A DNA stretch of 64,000 bases from JAPHTQ01 sp050299175 (GCA_050299175.1 JBNKVM010000066.1:1-64000); one strand, 5' to 3'. Numbered from the stretch's first letter, positions 46,290-54,646 are shown. Notes: a model not told the origin generated them from the letters alone. Program-made: numbers and translations.

Positions 46290-47498
46290 ATGGCAACAAC
46301 GATTTACATACGTTTGGGTGAGGCGCCGGAACAGCAGGTAAGCTGGTTGGCGCGTGGCGATGCAGCCACTCCATCCAGTCGCAGTGAAACGCTCTCCCGC
46401 GTGGCGGAGAAGTCTGGCGGTGTCCGAATGGTGGTTTTTGCCCCGGCAACGACCATGGTTACCCTTGAAGCAGAAGTGCCGCCGCTCTCGGGTCAACGTC
46501 TGCGTCAGGCTTTACCCTATGCCCTGGAAGAGCAGTTTGCCGAAGATGTAGAGTCGCTGCACATTGCCCACGGCGTACGTAACGATGAAGGTTTTCTTCC
46601 GGTCGTTGCCCTGAATCATGAACAGATGTTGCAGTGGCAGCAGCTGTTTGCCTCCCTTGAGCTCCGTCCGCATCTGTTAATCAACGAAGCACTGGCCCTG
46701 CCGTGGCAGGAGGGGCGGTGGACACTCCTGCTGGAGCCCACTCAGGCACTGCTGCGTACCGGCCCCTATAGCGCGCAAACTCTGCCACTGGAGCAACTCC
46801 CGGCAGTATTGGCTTTGGCTTGGCAGCAACGTAACGAAGGGATGACACCAACACTGCAGGTCTATGACTCACGTGCTGGTGATGAGGGTTTTGACCCGGG
46901 CTTCGAGATGACAGTCGAGTATGAAGCCATTGCCGAACCGTTACGCCTGTTTGTGCAGGGTATGGAGTCGGTTACCCCCATCAATCTGCTGCAGGGCGAA
47001 TACAGCCGTAAGGAACAGCTGGGTAAAGTCTGGCGCCCGTGGCGTTTGACTGCCACGCTTGCGGGCGTTTGGTTGCTGTTGCAGTCGGTGACGGCAGTAT
47101 GGGATTACTTCTCCCTGAGTAGTCGTGATGAGAAACTCTACGCGGCGATTGAGCAGGTCTATCGTGACACCTTTCCCCAGGCTAAAAATGTAGTGAATCC
47201 GCGCCTGCAGATGGAGCGCAAGCTCGATGAACTGCGTGGCGGCGGTGGTGGCACGGCCTTTACGCATCTTCTGGCAGGGAGCGGTCCGGTATTGGCCGAT
47301 GTCACTGGGGTGACGGTGAAAAGCCTGCGCTACAAACAGGGGGAGTTGGAACTGGAGCTCGATGTGGAAGGATTGCCCGTACTGGATAAGTTGAAGAGTG
47401 CCTTGCAGGAGAAAAAGCTGAACGTTGAGGTGCGTAGTGCTACGGCGCGTGGCGATCGGGTCGAGAGTAGGGTGGTGATTAGGGAGGTCGGCGCATGA
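46290..47498 (+). CDS. gspL: Type II secretion system protein GspL
   Basis: 402 residues. The cytoplasmic actin-like part (about 1-245) includes LSGQRLRQALPYALEEQFAED, the GspE contact region. One TM follows near 252-270 (ATLAGVWLLLQSVTAVW), then a periplasmic ferredoxin-like domain with NPRLQMERKLDELRGGGGG. It recruits GspE to the membrane. Two bases after gspK. Confidence 0.93.
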   Translation: MATTIYIRLGEAPEQQVSWLARGDAATPSSRSETLSRVAEKSGGVRMVVFAPATTMVTLEAEVPPLSGQRLRQALPYALEEQFAEDVESLHIAHGVRNDEGFLPVVALNHEQMLQWQQLFASLELRPHLLINEALALPWQEGRWTLLLEPTQALLRTGPYSAQTLPLEQLPAVLALAWQQRNEGMTPTLQVYDSRAGDEGFDPGFEMTVEYEAIAEPLRLFVQGMESVTPINLLQGEYSRKEQLGKVWRPWRLTATLAGVWLLLQSVTAVWDYFSLSSRDEKLYAAIEQVYRDTFPQAKNVVNPRLQMERKLDELRGGGGGTAFTHLLAGSGPVLADVTGVTVKSLRYKQGELELELDVEGLPVLDKLKSALQEKKLNVEVRSATARGDRVESRVVIREVGA

Positions 47499-47986
47499 AT
47501 CCGCGTGAGTACTGGGCTGGTCTGCAACCGCGGGAACAACGCTTTCTCGCTGGCGGCGGGATCGCTTTAACGCTGATCCTGTTATATGCGTTGGTAATCG
47601 ACCCCTTCAGCACTGAACTGACACGTCTGCGCGGCAGTGTTGCGGCGCAGCAGGAAGAGCTGGTGTGGATGCGTCAGGCAGCCGCCGAGGCCAAGGGGTT
47701 GATGGCGGGTTCACCCCGTCAGTCTGCGGGACGCAACGGTCAATCGGCAATGAGTGTTATCGATAGCACCGCGCGTCAATTCGGTCTGGGCAAGGCGCTG
47801 AAGCAACTCAGCCCCAATGGTGACAAGGTACGGGTGCGGCTGGAAGGGGCTGCGTTCGACGCCATGGTGCAGTGGTTGGGGGAACTTGGCGAGAAGCAGG
47901 GGATTGGGGTCGACAGTTTGAGTATGGAGCGTTTGGCCGATGTCGGGCTGGTCAATGCGACGGTGGTTCTGGGTGGCGGAGAGTAA
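47495..47986 (+). CDS. gspM: Type II secretion system protein GspM
   Basis: 163 residues. Short N-terminus with LQPREQRFLAGGGIALTL, a single TM (about 18-36), a coiled coil, and a small ferredoxin-like periplasmic domain (FDAMVQWLGELGEKQGIGV). Partner of GspL in the platform. It overlaps gspL by four bases (ATGA) and gspN by one. Confidence 0.92.
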   Translation: MNPREYWAGLQPREQRFLAGGGIALTLILLYALVIDPFSTELTRLRGSVAAQQEELVWMRQAAAEAKGLMAGSPRQSAGRNGQSAMSVIDSTARQFGLGKALKQLSPNGDKVRVRLEGAAFDAMVQWLGELGEKQGIGVDSLSMERLADVGLVNATVVLGGGE

Positions 47987-48744
47987 TGCATAAGCGTCTG
48001 TTGATCATTGGGGTTACCACCTACCTGCTGTTCCTGTTGATGCTGTTCCCGGCGACGACGGCATGGTCGCTGTTCTCACCTAAGGGTATGCCACTGCAGC
48101 TACAAGGGCTCAATGGTTCAATCTGGCAGGGCGAGGTAAGCCAGGTCAGCTGGAAAGGCCAACCTCTCGGCTCACTCTCCTGGGATTTACGCCTATGGCC
48201 CCTGATTCTGGGCAGGCTGGGCGCTGATTTCTCGCTACAGACGGCAGAAGGGTATCTGCAGGGGGAGGCGCAACTGCCGTTAAGCCTCTCTTCGATCCAG
48301 GTTTCGGCGCTGAAAGGGCAACTGCCCCTGTCAGAGCTGATGCATTTTGCGCCACGGATGCCCATTCCTGTGGCCGTGGCAGGTACCGTCACGCTGGATA
48401 TCGGCCAGCTTGAGCTGGATATGGGGACCGGGGCGGCCAGCGCCGAAGGGCGGGTTAACTGGCACGGCGCGGAGGTGCTTTCGCCCCAGGCATTCAAAAT
48501 GGGGAATCTGCAGGCCGATATCGCCACCGACGGCAAAGGCGTACTGGGCGCACAGCTCAAGGATCTGGGCGGTCCACTACAGCTGGATGCCATGTTTCAG
48601 CTGAACCCCGATCAGAGCTACAGCCTGAACGGCACCGTCGCCGCGGCGAACAGTGCCGAGGCGTCACTGCAACAGGCGCTGAGCTGGTTGGGCAAGGCTG
48701 ACAATAGCGGAAAACACCACCTGAAACTGCAGGGCAGGCTCTGA
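47986..48744 (+). CDS. gspN: Type II secretion system protein GspN
   Basis: 252 residues. N-terminal signal anchor (about 4-24), then a periplasmic beta-rich domain with GLNGSIWQGEVSQVSWKGQPLGSLSWDL, typical of GspN. It is optional in many T2SS and its function is not settled. ATG 47986 overlaps the gspM stop; the frame is open far upstream, but that region is gspM. Last gene of the operon; gspO/pilD is not here. Confidence 0.9.
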   Translation: MHKRLLIIGVTTYLLFLLMLFPATTAWSLFSPKGMPLQLQGLNGSIWQGEVSQVSWKGQPLGSLSWDLRLWPLILGRLGADFSLQTAEGYLQGEAQLPLSLSSIQVSALKGQLPLSELMHFAPRMPIPVAVAGTVTLDIGQLELDMGTGAASAEGRVNWHGAEVLSPQAFKMGNLQADIATDGKGVLGAQLKDLGGPLQLDAMFQLNPDQSYSLNGTVAAANSAEASLQQALSWLGKADNSGKHHLKLQGRL

Positions 48745-48752
48745 CAAGAGAG

Positions 48753-48782
48753 TTGTCTTGCTACCCAACTCCTCCGTATACT
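48753..48782 (+). promoter_or_regulatory. Candidate promoter of the Fur-family regulator, leaderless
   Basis: TTGTCT (48753-48758), 18 bases, TATACT (48777-48782). The gene's ATG is at 48790, seven bases downstream, so the transcript would start at or very near the initiation codon. Confidence 0.6.
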
Positions 48783-48789
48783 CGCGCTT

Positions 48790-49230
48790 ATGGCGACAAC
48801 GGGTAGCGAAAAGCAGCAAACAGGGCAATCGATAGCGTCGAAGCTGTCGGCGAGGAGGATATTTCTCACCACTCAGCGTCGCCTGATAGCTGATCAGCTT
48901 TTCTCTCGCGATCAACATATCACCGCCGAGCAGTTATATGACCAGATCCGCCATGCGGGGCACAAAGTGTCCAAGGCAACGGTTTACAACACGCTCGCCC
49001 TTTTCAGTAAAGAGGGTCTGCTCCGCCCGATTAACGTGGAAGGCTCTGTAACCTTCTACGACTCCAATACCAGCCGTCATCACCATCTGTTCAATATCGA
49101 CACCGGTGAACTCGTCGATATGGACAGCGATCTCCTGCCAGATGCGGATTCGCTGCGCAAAGCCCTGCCAGAGGGCGCCTCGCTCGAAGCCGTCGATCTG
49201 GTTATTCGTATCCGCAACCAGTCCCCCTGA
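48790..49230 (+). CDS. Fur-superfamily regulator, PerR/Irr type
   Basis: 146 residues. Winged-helix DNA-binding domain with LTTQRRLIADQLFSRDQHITAEQLYDQI and the recognition helix VSKATVYNTLALFSKEGLL (about 58-76). The dimer domain has the metal-binding motif SRHHHLFNIDTGEL near residue 97. It lacks both C-terminal CxxC pairs of Fur, as PerR- and Irr-type members often do; the HHH motif recalls Irr. The adjacent peroxidase gene has a matching palindromic operator, suggesting repression of that gene in response to peroxide or heme/iron. The exact subtype is uncertain. Confidence 0.85.
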   Translation: MATTGSEKQQTGQSIASKLSARRIFLTTQRRLIADQLFSRDQHITAEQLYDQIRHAGHKVSKATVYNTLALFSKEGLLRPINVEGSVTFYDSNTSRHHHLFNIDTGELVDMDSDLLPDADSLRKALPEGASLEAVDLVIRIRNQSP

Positions 49231-49280
49231 TTTTTGCCCGCCTTTATTCCTGTTTCTTGATCTGCCTCATGGTTCTGGAA

Positions 49281-49295
49281 TTAGAATAATTCTAA
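49281..49295. promoter_or_regulatory. Palindromic operator upstream of the peroxidase
   Basis: TTAGAATAATTCTAA is a perfect 7-1-7 palindrome. It has the layout of the PerR box, and also fits the Irr element TTTAGAA-N3-TTCTAAA except for one outer base. It lies 146 bases before the peroxidase ATG and 50 bases after the regulator gene. Confidence 0.8.
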
Positions 49296-49441
49296 AACTA
49301 TATCTGTCTGATACAGGGATTGTCGTGGCGGTTTTCATGCAAGGAATCGACCTTCGACACCGTGTTGTATCGGGCGAATGAAATTACTCCCCCATAACTC
49401 GATTGGGTCCTCCCAAGCGGGGCAACAGAAGGTGCTGAAAT

Positions 49442-50431
49442 ATGGAAATGAAGTTGGCTGTACTTCCAGCAGTATTGTTGAGTCTTTTCACCGTTAACCT
49501 TCAGGCAGCGGAACCAATTGAGCCGATCAAGCCTGTGAGCAAGATTAATCTCGGCGAAGTAGAACTGGGTAAAAAGCTCTATTTCGATCCACGCCTTTCC
49601 AAGTCCGGTTTTATCTCCTGCAACTCCTGCCACAACCTGAGTATGGGTGGAACCGACAATCTGAAAACTTCGATCGGACACAACTGGCAACAGGGCCCGA
49701 TCAACGCACCTACCGTGCTCAATTCGAGTATGAACCTAGCCCAGTTCTGGGACGGTCGTGCCAAGGACCTGCAGGCACAGGCGGGTGGTCCCATCGCCAA
49801 TCCTGGAGAGATGGGCTTTACCCATAAACTCGCCGTTGAAGTGCTTGAATCGATCCCTGAATATGTCGTTGAGTTCAAGCAGGTCTACGGTACCGACAAA
49901 ATCACCATTGATGAGGTCACCGCAGCGATCGCTGAGTTTGAGAAGACTCTGGTCACGCCGAATTCACGCTTCGATCAGTGGTTGTTGGGTGACAAAGCTG
50001 CACTGAATACAACCGAAGTGGCAGGCTATAACCTGTTCAAATCCAGTGGCTGTACCGCCTGTCATAACGGTGCTGCAGTCGGCGGAAACTCGTTCCAGAA
50101 AATGGGCGTGGTCAAACCCTACAAGGCCAAGAGTCCTGCTGAGGGACGCAGCGCAGTCACAGGCAAAGATGCGGATCGTTTCATGTTCAAGGTGCCGACC
50201 CTGCGTAATGTTGAACTGACCTATCCCTATTTCCACGATGGACAGGCGGAGACGCTGACTGAAGCGGTGGATACCATGGGACAGATACAGCTGGGCAAGA
50301 AGTTCAGCAATAAGGAAAACGCACAAATCGTCGCTTTCCTGAAAACGCTGACCGGCGATCAGCCATCATTTCAGATGCCTATCCTGCCGCCTTCAACCGA
50401 CAAGACGCCCAGACCGAAGCCGTTTGATTGA
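49442..50431 (+). CDS. ccpA: Diheme cytochrome c peroxidase
   Basis: 329 residues. Reduces hydrogen peroxide in the periplasm with electrons from c-type cytochromes. A signal peptide ends near NLQAAEP (about 23). The two heme c sites are CNSCH (near residue 60) and CTACH (near 201). GKKLYFDPRLSKSG, FWDGRAKDLQAQAGGPIANPGEMG and FKVPTLRNVELTYPYFHDGQAETL are classic for CcpA/MauG-like peroxidases. Expression is probably controlled by the adjacent regulator through the operator at 49281. Confidence 0.95.
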   Translation: MEMKLAVLPAVLLSLFTVNLQAAEPIEPIKPVSKINLGEVELGKKLYFDPRLSKSGFISCNSCHNLSMGGTDNLKTSIGHNWQQGPINAPTVLNSSMNLAQFWDGRAKDLQAQAGGPIANPGEMGFTHKLAVEVLESIPEYVVEFKQVYGTDKITIDEVTAAIAEFEKTLVTPNSRFDQWLLGDKAALNTTEVAGYNLFKSSGCTACHNGAAVGGNSFQKMGVVKPYKAKSPAEGRSAVTGKDADRFMFKVPTLRNVELTYPYFHDGQAETLTEAVDTMGQIQLGKKFSNKENAQIVAFLKTLTGDQPSFQMPILPPSTDKTPRPKPFD

Positions 50432-50453
50432 TTTCGATTAGACTGAAAAAAAT

Positions 50454-50476
50454 AAGGCCACCCAATGGGTGGCCTT
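50454..50476. terminator. Terminator shared by ccpA and the ssrA array
   Basis: AAGGCCACCC, loop AATG, GGTGGCCTT with T-rich flank on the plus strand and A-rich flank on the other. It can end ccpA (plus strand) and the last ssrA array unit (minus strand). Confidence 0.85.
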
Positions 50477-50483
50477 TGTTTGT

Positions 50484-51011
50484 TGGTGGAGGCGGCGGGA
50501 CTACTCGGCCCATCCCTGGGCCTCGCCCTGCGGGCCATCGTCGCTTTGCTCCGATGTTAGGCCGCGCTCCCGGCGCGGCACGTCGTACCCGGAACTCGGG
50601 CCCTCATCCACACCACATCCGACAAATAAAAAAGGGCCACCCTGTGGGCGACCCTTGTTTATTTGGTGGAGGCGGCGGGACTACTCGGCCCATCTAATGG
50701 GCCTCGCCCTACGGGCCGTCGTCGCTCCTCTCCGACGTTCTTCGGCACTTGCCAGTGCCTCGTCGAACCCCGCTACGCGGGTTCGTTATTCCCGAATGAG
50801 AAAAGGCCACCCGAAGGTGGCCTTTTAGTTTTGGTGGAGGCGGCGGGACTACTCGGCCCGTCCCTGGGCCTCGCCCTACGGGCCATCGTCGCTTTGCTCC
50901 GATGTTCGGCCACGCTCCATGCGCGGCACGTCGAACCCGGAACGCGGGTCCTCATCCACACCACATCCGACAAATAAAAAAGGGCCACCCTGTGGGCGAC
51001 CCTTGTTTATT
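50484..51011 (-). repeat. Tandem array: hairpin block + tmRNA 3' end + terminator
   Basis: Three units follow ssrA on the minus strand, with periods of 180, 168 and 180 bases. Each ends in an exact copy of the tmRNA 3' end (TCCCGCCGCCTCCACCA on the minus strand; plus-strand positions 50484-50500, 50664-50680, 50832-50848), followed by a hairpin terminator. The outer two units are nearly identical. The middle one differs widely but keeps each hairpin through paired changes, for example GGCCCATCCCTGGGCC against GGCCCATCTAATGGGCC. A distal hairpin of each unit resembles the tmRNA T arm (TCGAACCCG...CGCGGGT). Confidence 0.9.
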
Positions 51012-51375
51012 TGGTGGAGGCGGCGGGAATCGAACCCGCGTCCGCAAGTCCTCCGCCATCGGCTCTACATGCTTATCCAGTCTATTATTTTAACCGGCAG
51101 CAACCCGACGGGCAGGGCCAACTGACGGCGATTCCGGTAAGGTTTTAACGAATCCACCCCGAACAAGCTTCATCGCGATCCTGTGAGCATGACCCCTGGA
51201 ACCCGAGTGCACAGGCACAGGCCCGGCCAGAGGGCACCCTACTGGGTATTAAGCAGCGAGTGCGTAGTTGTCGTCGTTGGCAACTATGATTTTGCAGATG
51301 TGATTTACGAGGATATCTGCATCCTCGGCATGCACCTCAGGTTTCGCTACCCACGTCGAAGCCAGGTCGCCCCCA
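51012..51375 (-). ncRNA. ssrA: Transfer-messenger RNA (tmRNA)
   Basis: 364 nt on the minus strand. The 5' end GGGGGCG pairs with CGCCTCC before ACCA to form the tRNA-like acceptor. The T arm GCGGGTTCGATTCCCGC is intact. The tag reading frame at 51281-51249 encodes ANDDNYALAA followed by TAA, the proteolysis tag also found in Pseudomonas. It rescues stalled ribosomes together with SmpB, encoded just upstream on the same strand. Confidence 0.97.
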
Positions 51376-51392
51376 TTGGTTTACATTGGGCA

Positions 51393-51421
51393 TTTTACGG
51401 GCGGGAAGGTTCCCTGTCACG
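51393..51421 (-). promoter_or_regulatory. Candidate promoter of ssrA
   Basis: On the minus strand, GTGACA (51421-51416), 17 bases, TAAAAT (51398-51393). It leaves about ten transcribed bases before the mature 5' end, consistent with RNase P processing. Confidence 0.65.
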
Positions 51422-51439
51422 AAATGCTTAAGGGCACCC

Positions 51440-51922
51440 TTAGGCATTTTTCATAATGCGCTGTTTCTCCCGCTGCCAGTCACGTTTCTTCTCGCTGGCC
51501 CGCTTGTCGTGCTTCTGTTTGCCTTTGGCCAGGCCAATCTCAGTCTTGGCGCGACCTTTTTTCCAGTAGAGGGAGAGGGCGATCAGGGTATAACCTTTGC
51601 GCTCTACCGCACCAATCATCTTGTCGATCTCTTCGCGGTGCAGCAGCAGTTTGCGTACTCGGGTCGATTCCGGTTTAACGTGGGTGGAGGCGGTCAGCAG
51701 CGGGGTGATCTGCAGGTTGGATATCCATGCCTCGCCATCCTTGATGAAGACGTAGCTGTCCACCAACTGTACCTTGCCGGCGCGCAGGCTCTTCACTTCC
51801 CAGCCTTCCAGCACCAGTCCCGCTTCCATCTTGTCTTCGATGAAGAAGTCGTGGCGTGCCTTTTTATTGGTGGCGATGGTGCTGGAGCCAACGCCCTTTA
51901 CGCTTTTACTTGTCTTGGCCAT
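51440..51922 (-). CDS. smpB: SsrA-binding protein SmpB
   Basis: 160 residues. It binds the tRNA-like domain of tmRNA and enters the decoding centre. Motifs: NKKARHDFFIEDKMEAGLVL near residue 20, EVKSLRAGKVQLVDSYV, and the basic C-terminal tail AKGKQKHDKRASEKKRDWQ that folds in the mRNA channel. It lies upstream of ssrA on the same strand, a common arrangement. Confidence 0.97.
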   Translation of the reverse strand: MAKTSKSVKGVGSSTIATNKKARHDFFIEDKMEAGLVLEGWEVKSLRAGKVQLVDSYVFIKDGEAWISNLQITPLLTASTHVKPESTRVRKLLLHREEIDKMIGAVERKGYTLIALSLYWKKGRAKTEIGLAKGKQKHDKRASEKKRDWQREKQRIMKNA

Positions 51923-52033
51923 AGCGGCGCATTATAGGCGATCTGTTTGCCCCTGAGACAGGGGCAGGGCCATCGGTTGAGCGAAAAGCGGATATGGCAG
52001 ACAATTGGGACACAAAAAGCTTGGGGGATAACG

Positions 52034-53416
52034 ATGTCAGAGAGACGAAAGTCCATTCATGGGCAGTGGTCCGGGCGCTGGGCCTTTATTCTTGCGGCGA
52101 CCGGTTCGGCTGTCGGCCTCGGTAATATCTGGAAGTTTCCCTATATCACCGGGGAGAACGGAGGTGGTGCTTTCGTTTTGGTCTATCTACTCTGCATCGC
52201 TATCATCGGTATTCCCATCATGATTGCTGAAATCATGCTGGGGCGCCGCGGCAGGCGCAGCCCGATCAATACCATGCGTCATCTGGCCGTCGAGGAGCGC
52301 GCCAATCCCCATTGGCAATATCTCGGCTGGGCCGGTGTGATTGCCGGGTTCATTATCCTTTCTTACTATTCGGTCATCGCCGGTTGGGCGGTGGCTTATA
52401 TCTTCCGCACCGCGTCGGGACTCTTCAGTGGTGCGAATGCCGAGGTTGTCGGCAATACCTTCTCATCCCTGGTATCTGATCCGGAACGGCTGCTTGCCTG
52501 GCATACCATCTTTATGGTAATGACTCTGGTTGTCGTCTCACGTGGGGTGCGCAGCGGTCTGGAGAAGGCGGTTTGCTACCTGATGCCTGCGTTGTTCGTG
52601 CTGCTGCTGATACTGGTGGGCTATGCCATGAGTACGGGTTACTTCCTGGATGGTATCAGCTTTCTCTTCACTCCCAACTTTGGTGCGTTGAGTTGGGACT
52701 CGGTACTGGTGGCGCTGGGACATGCTTTCTTTACCCTGAGTCTGGGGATGGGGGCAATCATGGTTTACGGTTCCTACCTGCCCAAACATACCTCCATTGT
52801 GAAGACCTCCATTGTGATCGCAGGAATGGACACGCTGGTGGCCCTGTTGGCAGGGATGGCGATCTTCCCTATTGTCTTTGCCAATAGCCTGGAACCTGGT
52901 TCCGGTCCCGGTTTGATCTTCCAGACCCTGCCGATTGCTTTCGGTCACATGCCCGGTGGGGTGTTTTTCGGCATGCTTTTCTTCATCCTGTTGACCTTTG
53001 CTGCTTGGACTTCCGCGATCTCACTGCTTGAGCCAATGGTCGCCTGGATGGTGGAGAACCACGGTTTCAATCGTACCGCTGCCACGGTCTGGTCGGGGAT
53101 AGGCAGCTGGTTATTGGGACTCTGCTCTATCCTTTCCTTCAATCTTTGGTCTGATTTCAAGCCGTTGTCCTTCATCCCGTCGTTTCAGGACAAAACGATG
53201 TTTGACCTGCTCGATGGTTTGACCGCCAATGTGATGCTGCCGTTGGGTGGACTGATGATCGCGATCTTTGCCGCCTGGCAGATGAGTCGCCGCACCTGCC
53301 GCGAGGAACTGGAACTGGAAGAAGGCGTGCTGTTCAGGGGCTGGTACTTTATGATCCGCTTCGTCAGCCCTCTGGCGGTATTACTTGTTTTCCTCAACGC
53401 CGTCGGCATTATCTAG
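52034..53416 (+). CDS. Sodium-dependent (SNF/NSS family) transporter
   Basis: 460 residues with about 11 TM helices and the LeuT fold. The conserved TM1 is ATGSAVGLGNIWKFPYITGENGGGAF, with the sodium/substrate-binding unwound segment. Later motifs: ILSYYSVIAGWAVAYIF, LSLGMGAIMVYGSYLPKH, and FAAWTSAISLLEPMVAW. The substrate is probably an amino acid or related compound; the sequence does not decide which. ATG 52034 is preceded by GGGGGATAA; upstream in-frame codons overlap the smpB promoter area. Monocistronic or leading into ratA. Confidence 0.9.
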   Translation: MSERRKSIHGQWSGRWAFILAATGSAVGLGNIWKFPYITGENGGGAFVLVYLLCIAIIGIPIMIAEIMLGRRGRRSPINTMRHLAVEERANPHWQYLGWAGVIAGFIILSYYSVIAGWAVAYIFRTASGLFSGANAEVVGNTFSSLVSDPERLLAWHTIFMVMTLVVVSRGVRSGLEKAVCYLMPALFVLLLILVGYAMSTGYFLDGISFLFTPNFGALSWDSVLVALGHAFFTLSLGMGAIMVYGSYLPKHTSIVKTSIVIAGMDTLVALLAGMAIFPIVFANSLEPGSGPGLIFQTLPIAFGHMPGGVFFGMLFFILLTFAAWTSAISLLEPMVAWMVENHGFNRTAATVWSGIGSWLLGLCSILSFNLWSDFKPLSFIPSFQDKTMFDLLDGLTANVMLPLGGLMIAIFAAWQMSRRTCREELELEEGVLFRGWYFMIRFVSPLAVLLVFLNAVGII

Positions 53417-53429
53417 TAGCGGAGTTTGT

Positions 53430-53867
53430 GTGAGTTCAATCAGTAAAAATGCGCTGGTGCCATACAGTGCAGCGGAGATGTACAATTTGGTGAATGACGT
53501 CGAGTCATATTCTGCGTTTTTACCCTGGTGTCGCTCCTCACAGGTTTTGTCCCAGGACGAAGATGAACAGAGAGCGACAATCGAAATTGCTCACGGTAGC
53601 CTGAGAAAATCGTTCACCACCTGTAACCGCCTGCAGAAACACAAGATGATCGAGATGCGTCTGGAGCAGGGGCCATTCAGGCACCTACAGGGTTTCTGGC
53701 GTTTCGATGCGCTGGGTGAGCGGGCCTGCAAGGTTTCGCTGGATCTTGATTTCGAGTTTTCCAGTAAACTGGTAGGTATGGCGATGGGGCCAATTTTCAG
53801 CCAGATTGCTAATACTCTGGTGGATGCCTTCTCCAAACGTGCGGTGGAAGTCTATGGAAAAGAGTAA
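53430..53867 (+). CDS. ratA: RatA-type ribosome-association toxin / COQ10-like START protein
   Basis: 145 residues. START/polyketide-cyclase fold with SKNALVPYSAAEMYNLVNDVESYSAFLPWC at the N-terminus and the C-terminal helix GPIFSQIANTLVDAFSKRAVEVYG. In E. coli RatA is reported to block 70S association; mitochondrial COQ10 homologues bind quinone, so a ubiquinone role is equally possible. GTG start with AGCGGAG upstream. Overlaps ratB by 14 bases. Confidence 0.92.
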   Translation: MSSISKNALVPYSAAEMYNLVNDVESYSAFLPWCRSSQVLSQDEDEQRATIEIAHGSLRKSFTTCNRLQKHKMIEMRLEQGPFRHLQGFWRFDALGERACKVSLDLDFEFSSKLVGMAMGPIFSQIANTLVDAFSKRAVEVYGKE

Positions 53868-54171
53868 AACAATTCAGGTCGAGGTGGCCTACGCCCGGCC
53901 GGATATTCAGGTGATTATTCCCGTCGCGGTGGAAGAGGGGGCCAGTCTGGTTACCGCGGTCAAGCGTTCAGGTATCCTGGAGCGCTTTCCGGAGATCGAT
54001 CTGGATAACACCAAGGTGGGAATATTCGGCAAATTGAGTAAGCCAGATACCCCGCTGCGGGCCAAGGATCGGGTGGAGATCTATCGTCCACTGATCGCCG
54101 ATCCCAAGGAGGTGCGGAAGAAGCGTGCGGCGGAGGGGAAAGCGATGAAGAAGGGCGGCGGCGACGCTTAG
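53854..54171 (+). CDS. ratB: RatB / RnfH-family ubiquitin-like protein
   Basis: 105 residues. Beta-grasp fold: IQVEVAYARPDIQVIIPVAVEEG, AVKRSGILERFPEIDL, VGIFGKLSKPDTPLRAKDRVEIYRPLIADPKEVRKKRA, the typical RnfH ending. Partner gene of ratA throughout gammaproteobacteria; the function is unclear. The lysine-rich tail AEGKAMKKGGGDA is a little long. The fourth palindromic repeat begins on its stop codon. Confidence 0.93.
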   Translation: MEKSKTIQVEVAYARPDIQVIIPVAVEEGASLVTAVKRSGILERFPEIDLDNTKVGIFGKLSKPDTPLRAKDRVEIYRPLIADPKEVRKKRAAEGKAMKKGGGDA

Positions 54172-54292
54172 AAATTCTACTCAGGCGGCGCGATCCGGCG
54201 TTTAAATCTCCTTCAGAATGCTCATTTACTGCATGTAAACTGCGCTTCTTCAGTCGATTTCAACTTGCCTCGCACTCGCCTGAGCGAATTTC
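54171..54292. repeat. Dispersed intergenic palindrome, copy 4
   Basis: The outer arms GAAATTCTACTCAGGCG and CGCCTGAGCGAATTTC pair; inner segments GATTTAAACG-like and GATTTCAACT pair across a centre ATGCTCATTTACTGCATG followed by TAAACTGCGCTTCTTCAG. The centre matches copy 5 closely. It fills the gap between the converging ratB and bamE genes and may terminate both. Confidence 0.8.
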
Positions 54293-54307
54293 AACCATCG
54301 GTAAATT

Positions 54308-54646
54308 TTAAAGCTTTGATTCCAACGTCGGATTTTCTTTTTCCGGAATCTTGCCGACCCGCTCGATTCGAGCCAGTTTGTTTCCTTTGAAAAAGAGTGT
54401 CACCCGATACCGCTCTTGCAGACGGTTCCCTTTGCTCATACTGAAAAAATAGTCCCAACGTTCTGCGTGGAAGGGGTCTGTCAGCAGTGGGGTACCGAGG
54501 AGAGTGCGGACCTTCTGCGGATCCATACCGATCTTTACCTTGGCCAGTTGCACCTCGGTGATCACATTCCCCTGCTGGATGTCGATTTTATGGGCGCAGG
54601 CGGTCAGTGTCAGGGCTGTCAGGAAGTAAATGAGAGTCTTTTGCAT
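54308..54646 (-). CDS. bamE: Outer-membrane protein assembly factor BamE
   Basis: 112 residues, a lipoprotein (lipobox LTAC, cysteine near residue 17). SmpA/OmlA fold: IQQGNVITEVQLAKVKIGMDPQKVRTLLGTPLL, followed by ERWDYFFSMSKGN. It is part of the BAM complex that inserts beta-barrels. It lies divergent from fur with about 60 bases between, a conserved arrangement. Confidence 0.95.
   Translation of the reverse strand: MQKTLIYFLTALTLTACAHKIDIQQGNVITEVQLAKVKIGMDPQKVRTLLGTPLLTDPFHAERWDYFFSMSKGNRLQERYRVTLFFKGNKLARIERVGKIPEKENPTLESKL

Noticed and set aside
50484..51011. Repeats of similar length considered as a CRISPR array
   Set aside because: Periods of 168-180 bases with no short unique spacers and no cas genes; the units are hairpin, tmRNA end and terminator.
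50428..51125. Several open frames with VGGGGG or WWRRRESNPRP-like peptides
   Set aside because: They are translations of the ssrA 3' end copies and terminators, a well-known source of spurious proteins.
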